Position numbers and translations under genes: made by a program. The notes under the pieces were generated by a model, which did not search any database, was not told the origin of the DNA, and was given only the letters and a program-made list of their open reading frames with translations. Of a stretch of 64,000 nt of DNA, positions 9,258-16,751 are shown piece after piece (position 1 is the first letter of the stretch; each line of letters begins with the position of its first letter). Source of the stretch: Arthrobacter sp. B3I4 (GTDB lineage Bacteria > Actinomycetota > Actinomycetes > Actinomycetales > Micrococcaceae). The stretch covers positions 2,108,001 through 2,172,000 of the forward strand of contig NZ_JAUSYK010000001.1 of assembly GCF_030816855.1 (NCBI RefSeq), written 5' to 3'.

Positions 9258-9836
9258 ATGAGCCGGATCATTGCCGGTACGGCGGGCGGCACGACCCTGG
9301 CCAGCGTCCCCGGATCTTTGACCCGGCCCACCACGGACCGGGTCAAAGAGGCGCTCTTCTCACGGCTGGACGCCTTCGAGGTTATCGCCGACGCCCGGGT
9401 GCTGGATCTCTACGCCGGCTCGGGTTCCCTCGGCGTGGAAAGCGCCAGCCGCGGGGCGCTGAGCGTGGACCTGGTGGAGTTCGCGCCCAAGGCCAGCGAG
9501 ATCTGCCAGCGCAATGCGGACCTGGTGAACACGGTGGCACGCCACAAGATCGTCTCGGTGCACCGTTCCAAGGTCGAATCGTTCCTGGACCGGACCGCAG
9601 AAGGAACCCGCTGGGACCTGGTGTTCCTGGACCCGCCCTATCCGCTGGACGAGGTGGCGCTGGGGGCCGTGCTCACCAAGCTGCTGCCGCACCTGAACGA
9701 GGGCGCCGTCGTGGTGGTGGAACGCTCCGCCCGCACCCCGGAGCCCTCCTGGCCCGAGGGACTGGAACGGTTCGCCGAGAAGAAGTACGGCGAAACCCGG
9801 CTCTGGTTTGCAGAGCCGGGCCCCGAATCCGCGTAG
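9258..9836 (+). CDS. rsmD: 16S rRNA (guanine966-N2)-methyltransferase RsmD
   Basis: RsmD methylates G966 of 16S rRNA during 30S assembly. It is a 192-residue Rossmann-fold methyltransferase with a SAM-binding LDLYAGSGSLGVE (residues 49-61) and the N6/N2-amine methyltransferase motif DPPY at residues 125-128. The ATG at 9258 begins MSRIIAGTAGG, typical for the family. In most bacteria coaD follows directly. Here a 4.7-kb accessory block separates them. The stop codon is only 3 bp from the stop of the convergent binding-protein gene, and a hairpin is encoded within the last codons. Confidence 0.93.
   Translation: MSRIIAGTAGGTTLASVPGSLTRPTTDRVKEALFSRLDAFEVIADARVLDLYAGSGSLGVESASRGALSVDLVEFAPKASEICQRNADLVNTVARHKIVSVHRSKVESFLDRTAEGTRWDLVFLDPPYPLDEVALGAVLTKLLPHLNEGAVVVVERSARTPEPSWPEGLERFAEKKYGETRLWFAEPGPESA
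9796..9820. terminator. Hairpin inside the 3' end of rsmD, candidate shared terminator
   Basis: A perfect 10-bp stem (CCCGGCTCTG pairing with CAGAGCCGGG) with a GTTTG loop lies 16 bp before the rsmD stop, within codons for the protein's final residues. There is no T tract on either side. The two convergent genes have almost no intergenic space, so any terminator would have to sit inside a gene. That role is inferred. Confidence 0.4.
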
Positions 9837-9839
9837 CCG

Positions 9840-10817
9840 CTACTTCAGGATCGTGCCGGCCACGTCAGGCTTGGAGGGCACCAGCCCGTACTTGGTCATC
9901 AGGTCGCCGAGCTTGTTCAGGGTCGGTTCATCGATCTGGCCGTTGAACGCCTCCAGCCGCAGGTTCTTTGCCACCGCCTCCGGCATCTTCATGAACGCCG
10001 GCAGCAGCGCCCGAACCTTGTCGGGGTTGTTCTGCGCCAGGGTAAGGGTCTCCGTCATGGCCGCCTTGAAGTCAGAAACCACCTGCGGGTTCTGCTGGGC
10101 GTAGTTGCCGCTGGTGAAGGTAACGAGGGTGGGCAGGCCAGGAATCGCAGCCTGGTTGTTGTAGGTCACCAGCTTGTTCCCTTCGGAGAGCAGCTTTGAG
10201 AGGAAGGGCTCCGGAACCCAGACCGCGTCCGCGTTTCCCTGGGCCAACTGGGCGCCCATGTCCTGGAACGGCAGCTCGAGGAACTTGACCGCGTTCGGAT
10301 CGCCGCCCTGCTGGGATACGACTTCCTTGATGGTCAGGTCGCCCTGGGCGTTGATGGTGTTGACGGCGACTTTCTTGCCCGCAAGGTCTTTGGCCGAGGT
10401 GATCCCGGAGTTCGCCTTGGCGACGACGCCGTTGATGTCATCGCCGGTGGGCAGGGAGTTGGAGTACCCGGACACGATCTTCATGTCCAGGCCCTTGTTC
10501 TTGGCCAGCAGCACGGAGAGAGGATTTCCGACGGAGAAGTTCATGGTGCCGGTGGAGACTGCCGGGAGCATTGCCGCGCCGCCCTGCCCGCTCTGCAACT
10601 CGACTTTCAGCTTGTGCTTCTCGAAAATCCCCTCGTCAATCCCCAGCTGCACGGCCGCTGACGGTGCAATCGAGATCACGCCCACGCTGATGTTGCGCAC
10701 GCCGTCGCCGCCCGCGGCCGCGGTGCTCGAGGTGGACCCTGACGGGGACCCACCGCCGCAGCCGGTAAGCAGCAAGGCCGCGGCGGCTCCGACGGCGGCA
10801 AAGGTGAGTCTCTTCAT
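9840..10817 (-). CDS. ABC transporter substrate-binding lipoprotein, NitT/TauT (NMT1/SsuA-like) type
   Basis: A 325-residue secreted lipoprotein with a lipobox LLLTGC, followed by a Gly/Ser linker and a periplasmic-binding fold of the NMT1/SsuA class (SVGVISIAPSAAVQLGIDEG, later PEPFLSKL). Such proteins capture nitrate, taurine, sulfonates or thiamine precursors, and the ligand cannot be read from the sequence. I chose ATG 10817 because AAGGAAG lies 8 bp upstream. The in-frame GTG at 10826 would overlap that site. No permease or ATPase gene is present nearby, so it is an orphan that must borrow a transporter or act otherwise. It is divergent from a MarR gene, which probably controls it. Confidence 0.8.
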   Translation of the reverse strand: MKRLTFAAVGAAAALLLTGCGGGSPSGSTSSTAAAGGDGVRNISVGVISIAPSAAVQLGIDEGIFEKHKLKVELQSGQGGAAMLPAVSTGTMNFSVGNPLSVLLAKNKGLDMKIVSGYSNSLPTGDDINGVVAKANSGITSAKDLAGKKVAVNTINAQGDLTIKEVVSQQGGDPNAVKFLELPFQDMGAQLAQGNADAVWVPEPFLSKLLSEGNKLVTYNNQAAIPGLPTLVTFTSGNYAQQNPQVVSDFKAAMTETLTLAQNNPDKVRALLPAFMKMPEAVAKNLRLEAFNGQIDEPTLNKLGDLMTKYGLVPSKPDVAGTILK

Positions 10818-10861
10818 AACGTCCACTTCCTTGGGGTGAGTTATTAGATGTAGCTGGACGG

Positions 10862-10893
10862 GGTGGCGCCCGGGAGCGAGCCCGGGCGGCGCC
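10862..10893 (-). other. GC-rich hairpin in the 5' leader of the binding-protein gene
   Basis: Arms GGTGGCGCCCGGG and CCCGGGCGGCGCC pair over 13 positions with one G-U and one mismatch, around a six-base loop. The element lies about 45 bp before the start codon and downstream of the candidate promoter, so it would be in the mRNA leader. It has no T tract. An attenuator or mRNA stabiliser is possible. I could not match it to a known riboswitch. Confidence 0.4.
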
Positions 10894-10918
10894 TCGGGCC
10901 AACACCGAAGCTATGTAA

Positions 10919-10954
10919 ATGACAACTCACATAATTGACATTGTCAATGATAAT
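10919..10954. promoter_or_regulatory. Palindromic operator candidate between binding-protein and MarR genes
   Basis: A perfect inverted repeat ATTGACA-T-TGTCAAT (10934-10948) sits in the divergent intergenic region. The minus-strand TTGACA (10947-10942) can serve as a -35 with TGTCAT 17 bp further on. On the plus strand GATAAT (10949-10954) can serve as -10 for the MarR gene, 17 bp after a weak CTCACA. The palindrome therefore overlaps both candidate promoters, as expected for an autoregulated MarR repressor. Binding is inferred. Confidence 0.5.
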
Positions 10955-11044
10955 TTGGGGGCTGAGGGTTAGAGGCTGCCGATGCCGGCGGTATCGTTGA
11001 AGCCGCCAAGCGTTCTTGGCATTTAGGAGAAGGCGCGAGGACCT

Positions 11045-11533
11045 GTGGCGGAACCGACTCAGCATGACCAAGACCTCTGGGCGGAGACGGTAGCGGCCGC
11101 TCCGGACCGTTTTCTCACCACCGACCTTGCCAACGAAATAGAGTTCCTCGCGGCGCGCGCGCGGGCCCTCGGCAGCGGCCACGCCAACGCCTTGCTGGCC
11201 GCGCTGGACCTGAAGGTCCGTTCGTACTCGGTCCTGGCCATGGCGTGCAGCGGTTCAGAGCCCTCGCAGCGTGAGCTCGCCGATTTCCTGCGCCTGGACC
11301 CGAGCCAGATTGTGGCCCTGGTTGACGCCCTGGAGGAGCGCGGGCTGGTGCGACGGGTGCCTGATCCCCGCGACCGGCGTTCCAAGATCATCCGGCCCAC
11401 AGACGCCGGCATGAAGTTGCACCAACGTGCCGCGGAAGCCGTCCGGGCCGCCGAAGACACCTCCCTCGCCCAGCTCGACGGCTCCGAACGGAACCAACTC
11501 CGGGTCCTGCTGCGGAAGATCGCTTTCAACTGA
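11045..11533 (+). CDS. MarR family transcriptional regulator
   Basis: A 162-residue winged-helix protein. The helix-turn-helix and wing are recognisable in RELADFLRLDPSQIVALVDA followed by RRVPDPRDRRSKIIRPTDAG, the classic MarR DxRxxR wing motif. MarR proteins bind DNA as dimers and usually repress divergent genes until a small aromatic or oxidant ligand is bound. The start is GTG 11045 with GAGGA 5-9 bases upstream. It is divergent from the orphan substrate-binding lipoprotein, and the palindrome in the shared upstream region is its likely operator. The ligand is unknown. Confidence 0.88.
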   Translation: MAEPTQHDQDLWAETVAAAPDRFLTTDLANEIEFLAARARALGSGHANALLAALDLKVRSYSVLAMACSGSEPSQRELADFLRLDPSQIVALVDALEERGLVRRVPDPRDRRSKIIRPTDAGMKLHQRAAEAVRAAEDTSLAQLDGSERNQLRVLLRKIAFN

Positions 11534-11553
11534 GCAGGGCGGCCAAGGCGGCC

Positions 11554-11572
11554 TGGCCGCCGATGGCGGCCA
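11554..11572. terminator. GC-rich hairpin between convergent MarR and spermidine-synthase-like genes
   Basis: TGGCCGCC and GGCGGCCA form a perfect 8-bp stem with a 3-base loop in the 57-bp gap between two converging stop codons. A competing stem with the preceding GGCGGCC is possible. There is no T tract, so the terminator role is inferred from position. Confidence 0.35.
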
Positions 11573-11590
11573 CGGCTCGGCGCTCCGCCG

Positions 11591-12379
11591 CTAGTCCGAA
11601 AGTACGTCCAGCGCTACCCCGGAGAGGACCTTGGCCGGGTGCGGGCCGCGGGCGGTCAGCGCCGCAGTCCACGCCTCCGGCCACGGGCCCTGCGTGCCGG
11701 TCAGAATGAAGTTGCCCGGATAGCGGCCGGTGAACATACCGGTCTCGGCGAAGGCAGCCACATCCGCCATCGCCCGGCGCAGAGCAGCCACCTGGCTGCG
11801 GACCAGGGTCAGGCCGGGTTCGTCGCCGACATTGATGACCAGCACACCGCGCGGTGTCAGCCGTGCCGCCGCTTCCCGGTAAAACTCAGTGCAGGCGAGA
11901 TGCTCCGGTGCCTCGGGGCCGGAGAAGATGTCCAGGATTACGACGTCGAAGCGCAGCCCGGCGGGCAGGGCCGCCAGCGATTCCCGGGCGTCGCCGATCA
12001 CGGGATGCAGTTCGGTTCCTTCCGGTAGCGGGAGCTGTTGCAGCACGAAGTCCAGCAGTTCCCGCTCCAGCTCCACGGCGTACTGCACGGATCCGGGCCG
12101 GGTGGCCTGGATGTAGCGCGCCAGGGTGAGGGCACCGGCGCCCAGGTGCAGCGCGGTGATCGGCTCGGCCCAGGGCGCGGCAAGGTCCACCACGTGGCCG
12201 ATCCGGCGGAGGTACTCGTAGAAGATGTCACTCGGGTCGGCCAGGTCGACGTGCGACTGCTCGGCTCCGCCGATGCTGAGCACGTACCCGCCCTCGGTGA
12301 ACTCATCCGGCTCGATTGCGGCGTGCTGTCCGGTGGTCCGCAGGAAACGTGTAGCGGCAGGAATGCTGTCAGCGCTCAC
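11591..12379 (-). CDS. Spermidine-synthase-like Rossmann methyltransferase fold protein
   Basis: A 262-residue protein with the SAM/dcSAM-binding fold of polyamine aminopropyltransferases: ALHLGAGALTLARYI for the glycine-rich loop, an acidic loop at AVELERELLD, and DVVILDIFSG at motif IV. True spermidine synthases have a DSTDP-type catalytic motif where this has DIFSG, so aminopropyltransferase activity is doubtful. Annotation as a spermidine-synthase-like protein or methyltransferase is safest. The GTG start overlaps the aminotransferase stop as GTGA, so it is the last gene of a three-gene coupled operon (SDR, aminotransferase, this gene). Confidence 0.72.
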   Translation of the reverse strand: MSADSIPAATRFLRTTGQHAAIEPDEFTEGGYVLSIGGAEQSHVDLADPSDIFYEYLRRIGHVVDLAAPWAEPITALHLGAGALTLARYIQATRPGSVQYAVELERELLDFVLQQLPLPEGTELHPVIGDARESLAALPAGLRFDVVILDIFSGPEAPEHLACTEFYREAAARLTPRGVLVINVGDEPGLTLVRSQVAALRRAMADVAAFAETGMFTGRYPGNFILTGTQGPWPEAWTAALTARGPHPAKVLSGVALDVLSD

Positions 12380-13584
12380 AGCCGGTCCTGGAGGGTGGAG
12401 AGCCGTTCCGCGGCTTCCTCCAGCACATAGGTCTTCTTGCAGAATGCGAAGCGCAGCAGGCTGCGGGTCCGTTCGGCTCCCTCGGGGTGGCAGAAAACCG
12501 GCACCGGAATGGCGGCGACGCCCACCAGTTCCGGCAGCCGGCGCGCCAGGTCCACCGCGTCGGAGATCCCGAGCGGCGCGGTGTCGACGTTCACGAAGTA
12601 GGTTCCTTGCGGGGTGAAGACCTCCAGGCCTGCCGCGCGCAGCCCCTCGCTGAGGATGTCCCGTTTGAGCCGCAGCGTGTCGGCGATCCCGGTGTAGAAC
12701 TCGTCCGGCAGGCCCAGGCCCACCGCAATGGCGCTTTGGAACGGGGTTCCGGAACTGTAGCTCAGGAACTGCTTGACCGTCCGGGCCGCGGCGACGAGGT
12801 GCTCGGGGCCGCTGAGCCAGCCGATCTTCCAGCCGGTGAAGGAGAAAGTCTTGCCGGCCGAGGAGATGGTCAGCGTGCGTTCGGCGGCGCCGGGGAGCGT
12901 CGCGATCGGCAGGTGCGCGACGTCGAAGGTGAGGTGCTCGTACACCTCATCGGTGAGGATGACGGCGTCGTGCTGGGCCGCGAGCTCGACGACGCGCTCC
13001 AGCACCTCGCGAGGGAACACGGCGCCGGTGGGGTTGTGCGGATTGTTGATCAGCACCACCTTGGTGCGGTCGCTGAAGGCCGCGGCCAGGGCGTCGAGGT
13101 CCGGCATGAAATCCGGGGCCAGCAGCGGCGCGGTGACATGCCGGGCACCGGAGAGCCCGATGATGGCACCGTAGGAGTCGTAAAACGGTTCGAACGTGAG
13201 GACCTCGTCGCCGGGGCCCACCAGGGCGAGCAGCGCGGCCGCGATGGCCTCAGTGGCGCCGGTGGTCACGATGATCTCGGTCTGCGGATCCGGGGTCAGT
13301 CCGTAAAAGCGCTCCTGGTGGAGCGAAATGGCTTCCCGCAGCTCCAGGATGCCTTTGCCGGGGGCGTACTGGTTCGCGCCGGCGGCGATCGCGGCCTGCG
13401 CGGCGTCCTTGATCTCGGCCGGGCCGTCCTCGTCGGGGAAGCCCTGGCCCAGGTTGATGGCGCCGGTGGCCAGCGCCAGCGTGGTCATTTCCTCGAAGAT
13501 CGTGACACCCAGGTTCCCGCCGGGGGAGAGCAGATTCGCGCCGGTAGCCGCTCGCTGCCAGGGAGGCAGAGGGTGCGAACTCAC
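12376..13584 (-). CDS. Class I/II PLP-dependent aminotransferase
   Basis: A 402-residue fold-type I aminotransferase. The PLP-binding lysine is K245 in SSAGKTFSFTGWKIGW. NNPHNPTGAVFP supplies the conserved Asn-Pro region, and an arginine near the C-terminus (RSLLRFAFCKK) would bind the substrate carboxylate. The sequence resembles the methionine/kynurenine aminotransferase (YbdL) and actinobacterial DapC (N-succinyldiaminopimelate aminotransferase) group. I cannot choose between them, and the absence of lysine-pathway neighbours argues mildly against dapC. GTG starts and 4-bp overlaps link it to both the SDR upstream and the spermidine-synthase-like gene downstream. Confidence 0.85.
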   Translation of the reverse strand: MSSHPLPPWQRAATGANLLSPGGNLGVTIFEEMTTLALATGAINLGQGFPDEDGPAEIKDAAQAAIAAGANQYAPGKGILELREAISLHQERFYGLTPDPQTEIIVTTGATEAIAAALLALVGPGDEVLTFEPFYDSYGAIIGLSGARHVTAPLLAPDFMPDLDALAAAFSDRTKVVLINNPHNPTGAVFPREVLERVVELAAQHDAVILTDEVYEHLTFDVAHLPIATLPGAAERTLTISSAGKTFSFTGWKIGWLSGPEHLVAAARTVKQFLSYSSGTPFQSAIAVGLGLPDEFYTGIADTLRLKRDILSEGLRAAGLEVFTPQGTYFVNVDTAPLGISDAVDLARRLPELVGVAAIPVPVFCHPEGAERTRSLLRFAFCKKTYVLEEAAERLSTLQDRL

Positions 13585-14516
13585 TGCGCGCCTGCCTCGC
13601 CTGCGCTTGCGCCGGCGGTTCCGCCCGCCGTTGCGGCGGCACTTCCGCCCGCGCCCGCACCGCGGCCGGTGAACTTGTCCATGGTGGTGTAGATGCCGAA
13701 GATCTTCCCGCCCACGAAGTCCCAGGCGCGGACCGGCAGCAGGCCGCGCAACACCTTCCCCAGCTGCGCTGTCGCCGGGGCGATCAGCTGCGGCTGGCCG
13801 GCCACGGTGGCCCGCCAGGCGCGGTCGACGGCGTCGTCGGGGGTCATCAGCGGCGTGAACAGCGGACCCCGGGCGCCTTCGAACATGCCGGTGGAAATGT
13901 AGCTGGGGCAGAACGTCGTCACCTTCAGGTGGTCGTAGCCCTGCTGTTCAAGTTCGAGCCGCAGCGAGTCGCTCCAGCCGATCACCGCCCACTTGGAGGC
14001 CGCGTACACGCTCATCCGCGGGTTCGACACGGTACCGGCGGCGGAGGCGATGTTCAGGATCCGGCGCGGCCGCCCGCCGTCGGACATCATGGCCGGCAGG
14101 AACGCGTGGGCGACGTACATCGGGGCCAGGGCGTTGATGTCCATGGTGAGGGCGATGTCGCGGGCCGGATCGTGGTCCCAGAACAGGGCGCCGCGCACGA
14201 TTCCCGCGTTGTTCACCAGCAGGGTCAGCGGACCCTCGGACGCCGCCTCCTGCGCCGCCTCTGCGATCGCTTTACGGCTGGCCAGGTCCACCTTGCGGAC
14301 GACGGCCCGCGCGCCCAGGTCGGACACCTCGCGGGCGGTCCGGGCCAGGCCGTCGGCGTCGACGTCCCAGAGAATAAGGACGGCGGCGCCCTCCCGGGCT
14401 GCGCGGAGGGCGTAGAGCCGTCCCATGCCCATGGCGGCGCCGGTGACGAGGACGACTCCGCCGGCAACAGTAAACGGTTCGACCGGCTCGGTTACGGAAT
14501 TCTTAGGTGCTGACAT
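13581..14516 (-). CDS. Short-chain dehydrogenase/reductase
   Basis: A 311-residue SDR. The NAD(P)-binding TGAAMGMG (residues 25-32), the NNAG motif and the catalytic Ser158, Tyr171 and Lys175 (YAASK) are all present. The acidic WDVD after strand beta 2 suggests NAD(H) preference, which is an inference. The last 30 residues are a Gly/Ala-rich tail. It is the first gene of a coupled minus-strand operon and is divergent from coaD. The substrate is unknown. Confidence 0.87.
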   Translation of the reverse strand: MSAPKNSVTEPVEPFTVAGGVVLVTGAAMGMGRLYALRAAREGAAVLILWDVDADGLARTAREVSDLGARAVVRKVDLASRKAIAEAAQEAASEGPLTLLVNNAGIVRGALFWDHDPARDIALTMDINALAPMYVAHAFLPAMMSDGGRPRRILNIASAAGTVSNPRMSVYAASKWAVIGWSDSLRLELEQQGYDHLKVTTFCPSYISTGMFEGARGPLFTPLMTPDDAVDRAWRATVAGQPQLIAPATAQLGKVLRGLLPVRAWDFVGGKIFGIYTTMDKFTGRGAGAGGSAAATAGGTAGASAGEAGAQ

Positions 14517-14565
14517 TCCGCCATGCTATCCCGGCCCACAAGGAGCTATGGGGTAGGTTCGAGGG

Positions 14566-15066
14566 ATGAGACGCGCGGTATGCCCTGGCTCCTTTGACCC
14601 CATTCACAACGGCCATCTGGAAGTCATCGCCCGCGCCGCGAGCCTTTTCGATGAGGTCATCGTGGCGGTGTCCACCAACTACGCCAAGAAGTACCGCTTC
14701 GACCTTCAGGAGCGCCTCGACATGGCCCGCGAAACCTTGGCTTCGTTGCGGGGCATCGTGGTTGAACCCGTGGGGGAGGGGCTGCTGGCCGAGTACTGCC
14801 GCAAACGCGGAGCCTCAGCCATCGTGAAGGGCCTGCGGTCCTCCTCGGACTTTGACTACGAGCTGCCGATGGCCACCATGAACCGGCAGCTGACCGGCGT
14901 CGAGACCGTGTTCATTCCTGCCGAGGGCCACTACCTGCACCTGTCTTCCACGTTGATCAAGGAGGTCTACACCCTGGGCGGCGACGTCTCCGACTTTGTG
15001 CCGAAGTCGGTGCTGAGGAGGCTGGGCTCCGGCGAGCCGCCGCAGGATCCGGGTCGTAGAGGGTAA
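14566..15066 (+). CDS. coaD: Phosphopantetheine adenylyltransferase
   Basis: CoaD adenylylates 4'-phosphopantetheine to dephospho-CoA, the penultimate step of coenzyme A synthesis. The nucleotidyltransferase HxGH-type motif is PIHNGH (H14, H17), and the C-terminal SSTLIKE corresponds to the ISSTxxRE-type phosphate-binding motif. Its 166 residues match the family. The ATG at 14566 follows GAGGG closely. The gene normally sits beside rsmD, but an accessory block intervenes here. Its product feeds the acyl-carrier chemistry of the fab and ole genes in this window. Confidence 0.95.
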   Translation: MRRAVCPGSFDPIHNGHLEVIARAASLFDEVIVAVSTNYAKKYRFDLQERLDMARETLASLRGIVVEPVGEGLLAEYCRKRGASAIVKGLRSSSDFDYELPMATMNRQLTGVETVFIPAEGHYLHLSSTLIKEVYTLGGDVSDFVPKSVLRRLGSGEPPQDPGRRG

Positions 15067-15148
15067 GCTTGATCGGTACTCGGCGGCCTGCTGCCGGATG
15101 CGCGGCCTACCGGGCCGGTTTGGCGGGGCCGAAGCGCTGCCGTCCGGT

Positions 15149-15178
15149 TTGAGTCCGCCCGGAAGTTCAGGCTAAGAT
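15149..15178 (+). promoter_or_regulatory. Promoter candidate for the DUF177-rpmF-rnc-mutM group
   Basis: TTGAGT (15149-15154) and TAAGAT (15173-15178) are separated by 18 bp and resemble the vegetative sigma-factor consensus. Transcription would begin near 15185, leaving a leader of roughly 27 bases before the proposed ATT start of the DUF177 gene. Confidence 0.5.
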
Positions 15179-15211
15179 GGTACGTCGGTCATATGTTCAA
15201 CAGGAGTTCTC

Positions 15212-15760
15212 ATTAAACGAGATGCTAGTTCGCCCCTGGCGTTCGACGTCAAGGACCTCGGACGCAGTCCGGGAAGCATGCGGACACTGACGGAACATGT
15301 ACCCGCACCAAGTGACCTTGGTGTGGCACTCATTGGCGTGCAGGAAGGCTCGGATGTCGAGCTGGATCTGCGGCTTGAGGCCGTACACGAAGGAATTTTG
15401 GTATCAGGTACCGCGAACGTCGAAGTAACGGGCGAATGCGGTCGATGCCTGGATCCCCTTGCGTATGACCTTGAGGTCAATGTGCAAGAACTTTTCTTCT
15501 ACGAGGATGCTGAATTCGCGGATGAAGAAGATGAAGAAGAGCAACGTCGAGTCGAGCACGATCTGATCGATCTTGAGCCGGTGTTGCGGGACGCAGTTGT
15601 CACTATGCTGCCGTTCCAGCCGGTGTGCCGGGAAGACTGCCAAGGCCTTTGCTCCGAATGCGGAGTGCGCCTGGAAGACGAGCCGGGGCACCACCACGAG
15701 GTCGTTGATCCTCGCTGGGCTGCCCTAGCCGACCTGGCTAAGCCTGACCGGCAAAACTGA
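15212..15760 (+). CDS. DUF177 (YceD-like) protein, probable ATT start
   Basis: YceD-family protein encoded directly before rpmF, as in most bacteria. It is linked to 23S rRNA or ribosome maturation in studied species. The conserved core includes GECGRCLDPL and the C-terminal four-cysteine motif CREDCQGLCSECG. The family normally has an N-terminal segment ending in FDVKDLGRxPGSM, and that segment is in frame here from 15212. No ATG, GTG or TTG exists in frame between the upstream stop (15173) and ATG 15278. ATT at 15212 lies 5 bp after AGGAG, giving 182 residues. CTG at 15236 or ATG 15278 (160 residues) are alternatives. Confidence 0.78.
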   Translation: MKRDASSPLAFDVKDLGRSPGSMRTLTEHVPAPSDLGVALIGVQEGSDVELDLRLEAVHEGILVSGTANVEVTGECGRCLDPLAYDLEVNVQELFFYEDAEFADEEDEEEQRRVEHDLIDLEPVLRDAVVTMLPFQPVCREDCQGLCSECGVRLEDEPGHHHEVVDPRWAALADLAKPDRQN

Positions 15761-15796
15761 TTTGTAAGTGTTGGACTAGAGAGAAATGAGTTAGCC

Positions 15797-16000
15797 GTGG
15801 CTGTTCCCAAGCGGAAAATGTCTCGCTCGAATACCCGCGCCCGCCGCTCCCAGTGGAAGGCAACCGCCCCCCACCTGGTGAAGACCGTGGAAAACGGCCA
15901 GGTTGTTTACAGCCTGCCGCACCAGGCAAAGGTCGTTACCGACTCGGCTGGCACCGCGCTGTTCCTTGAGTACAAGGGCCGCAAGGTCGCAGACGTCTAA
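15797..16000 (+). CDS. rpmF: 50S ribosomal protein L32
   Basis: A 67-residue basic protein beginning [20 protein letters not shown], the standard L32 N-terminus. It has no CxxC pairs, so it is the zinc-independent form. A GTG start is used. It lies 36 bp after DUF177 and 20 bp before rnc, in the classical yceD-rpmF arrangement. Confidence 0.96.
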   Translation: MAVPKRKMSRSNTRARRSQWKATAPHLVKTVENGQVVYSLPHQAKVVTDSAGTALFLEYKGRKVADV

Positions 16001-16020
16001 TCCGCCAACAGGCTGACAAG

Positions 16021-16743
16021 ATGTCTTCAACTGAAGAGCTTCTGAAGCGTCTCGGTGTCTCAATTGACGCCGGGACGCTTCGTCTTGCTCTGACCCACCG
16101 TTCCTACGCCTACGAAAACGGCGGCATCCCCACCAACGAACGCCTTGAGTTCCTGGGTGACTCCATCCTCGGGTTCTCCGTCACCGACGCGTTGTACCGC
16201 GACAACCCGGACCTGCCCGAAGGTGACCTGGCCAAGCGCCGTTCCGCCGTCGTCAGCACCCGGGCGCTGGCCGGCATCGGCCGCAGCATCGGGCTGGGGG
16301 AGTACATCTACCTCGGCCAGGGCGAAAAGCTCACCCAGGGCAAGAACAAAGCCTCCATCCTGGCGGACACCATGGAGGCGCTGATCGGCGCCACCTACCT
16401 GTCCAACGACCTGGAAACCGCCCGCCAGCTGGTCATGCGCCTGGTCGGACCGCTGCTCGAGGACGCCGCAGCGCTTGGTGCCGGCACCGACTGGAAAACC
16501 AGCATCCAGGAGCTCGCGGCTGCCCGGCAGCTGGGCACCATCAACTACGCCGTGGAGGGCTCCGGGCCCGACCACGCGCGGACGTTCGAGGCGGTACTGC
16601 GGATCGGTGGGAACGACTACGGCACCGGTTCGGGGAACTCCAAGAAGGAAGCCGAGCAGGAAGCTGCGGCCGACGCCTGGCGCCGGCTCTCGGCCCCCGC
16701 CCCTGATGCCGCGGCCGTCGCGCCCGGCCAGAGCGGAAGCTAG
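16021..16743 (+). CDS. rnc: Ribonuclease III
   Basis: RNase III cleaves double-stranded RNA, processing rRNA precursors and some mRNAs. The catalytic signature [10 protein letters not shown] begins at residue 39, and [10 protein letters not shown] supplies the second acidic pair. The double-stranded RNA-binding domain occupies about residues 165-228 ([10 protein letters not shown] ... [17 protein letters not shown]). At 240 residues it has the normal length plus a short Ala/Pro tail. mutM follows after 8 bp. Confidence 0.96.
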   Translation: MSSTEELLKRLGVSIDAGTLRLALTHRSYAYENGGIPTNERLEFLGDSILGFSVTDALYRDNPDLPEGDLAKRRSAVVSTRALAGIGRSIGLGEYIYLGQGEKLTQGKNKASILADTMEALIGATYLSNDLETARQLVMRLVGPLLEDAAALGAGTDWKTSIQELAAARQLGTINYAVEGSGPDHARTFEAVLRIGGNDYGTGSGNSKKEAEQEAAADAWRRLSAPAPDAAAVAPGQSGS

Positions 16744-16751
16744 GCGCGTCG

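Noticed and set aside
10827..10920. TPP or SAM riboswitch before the NMT1-type receptor gene
   Set aside because: The leader folds into one GC-rich hairpin but lacks the conserved elements I know for these riboswitches.
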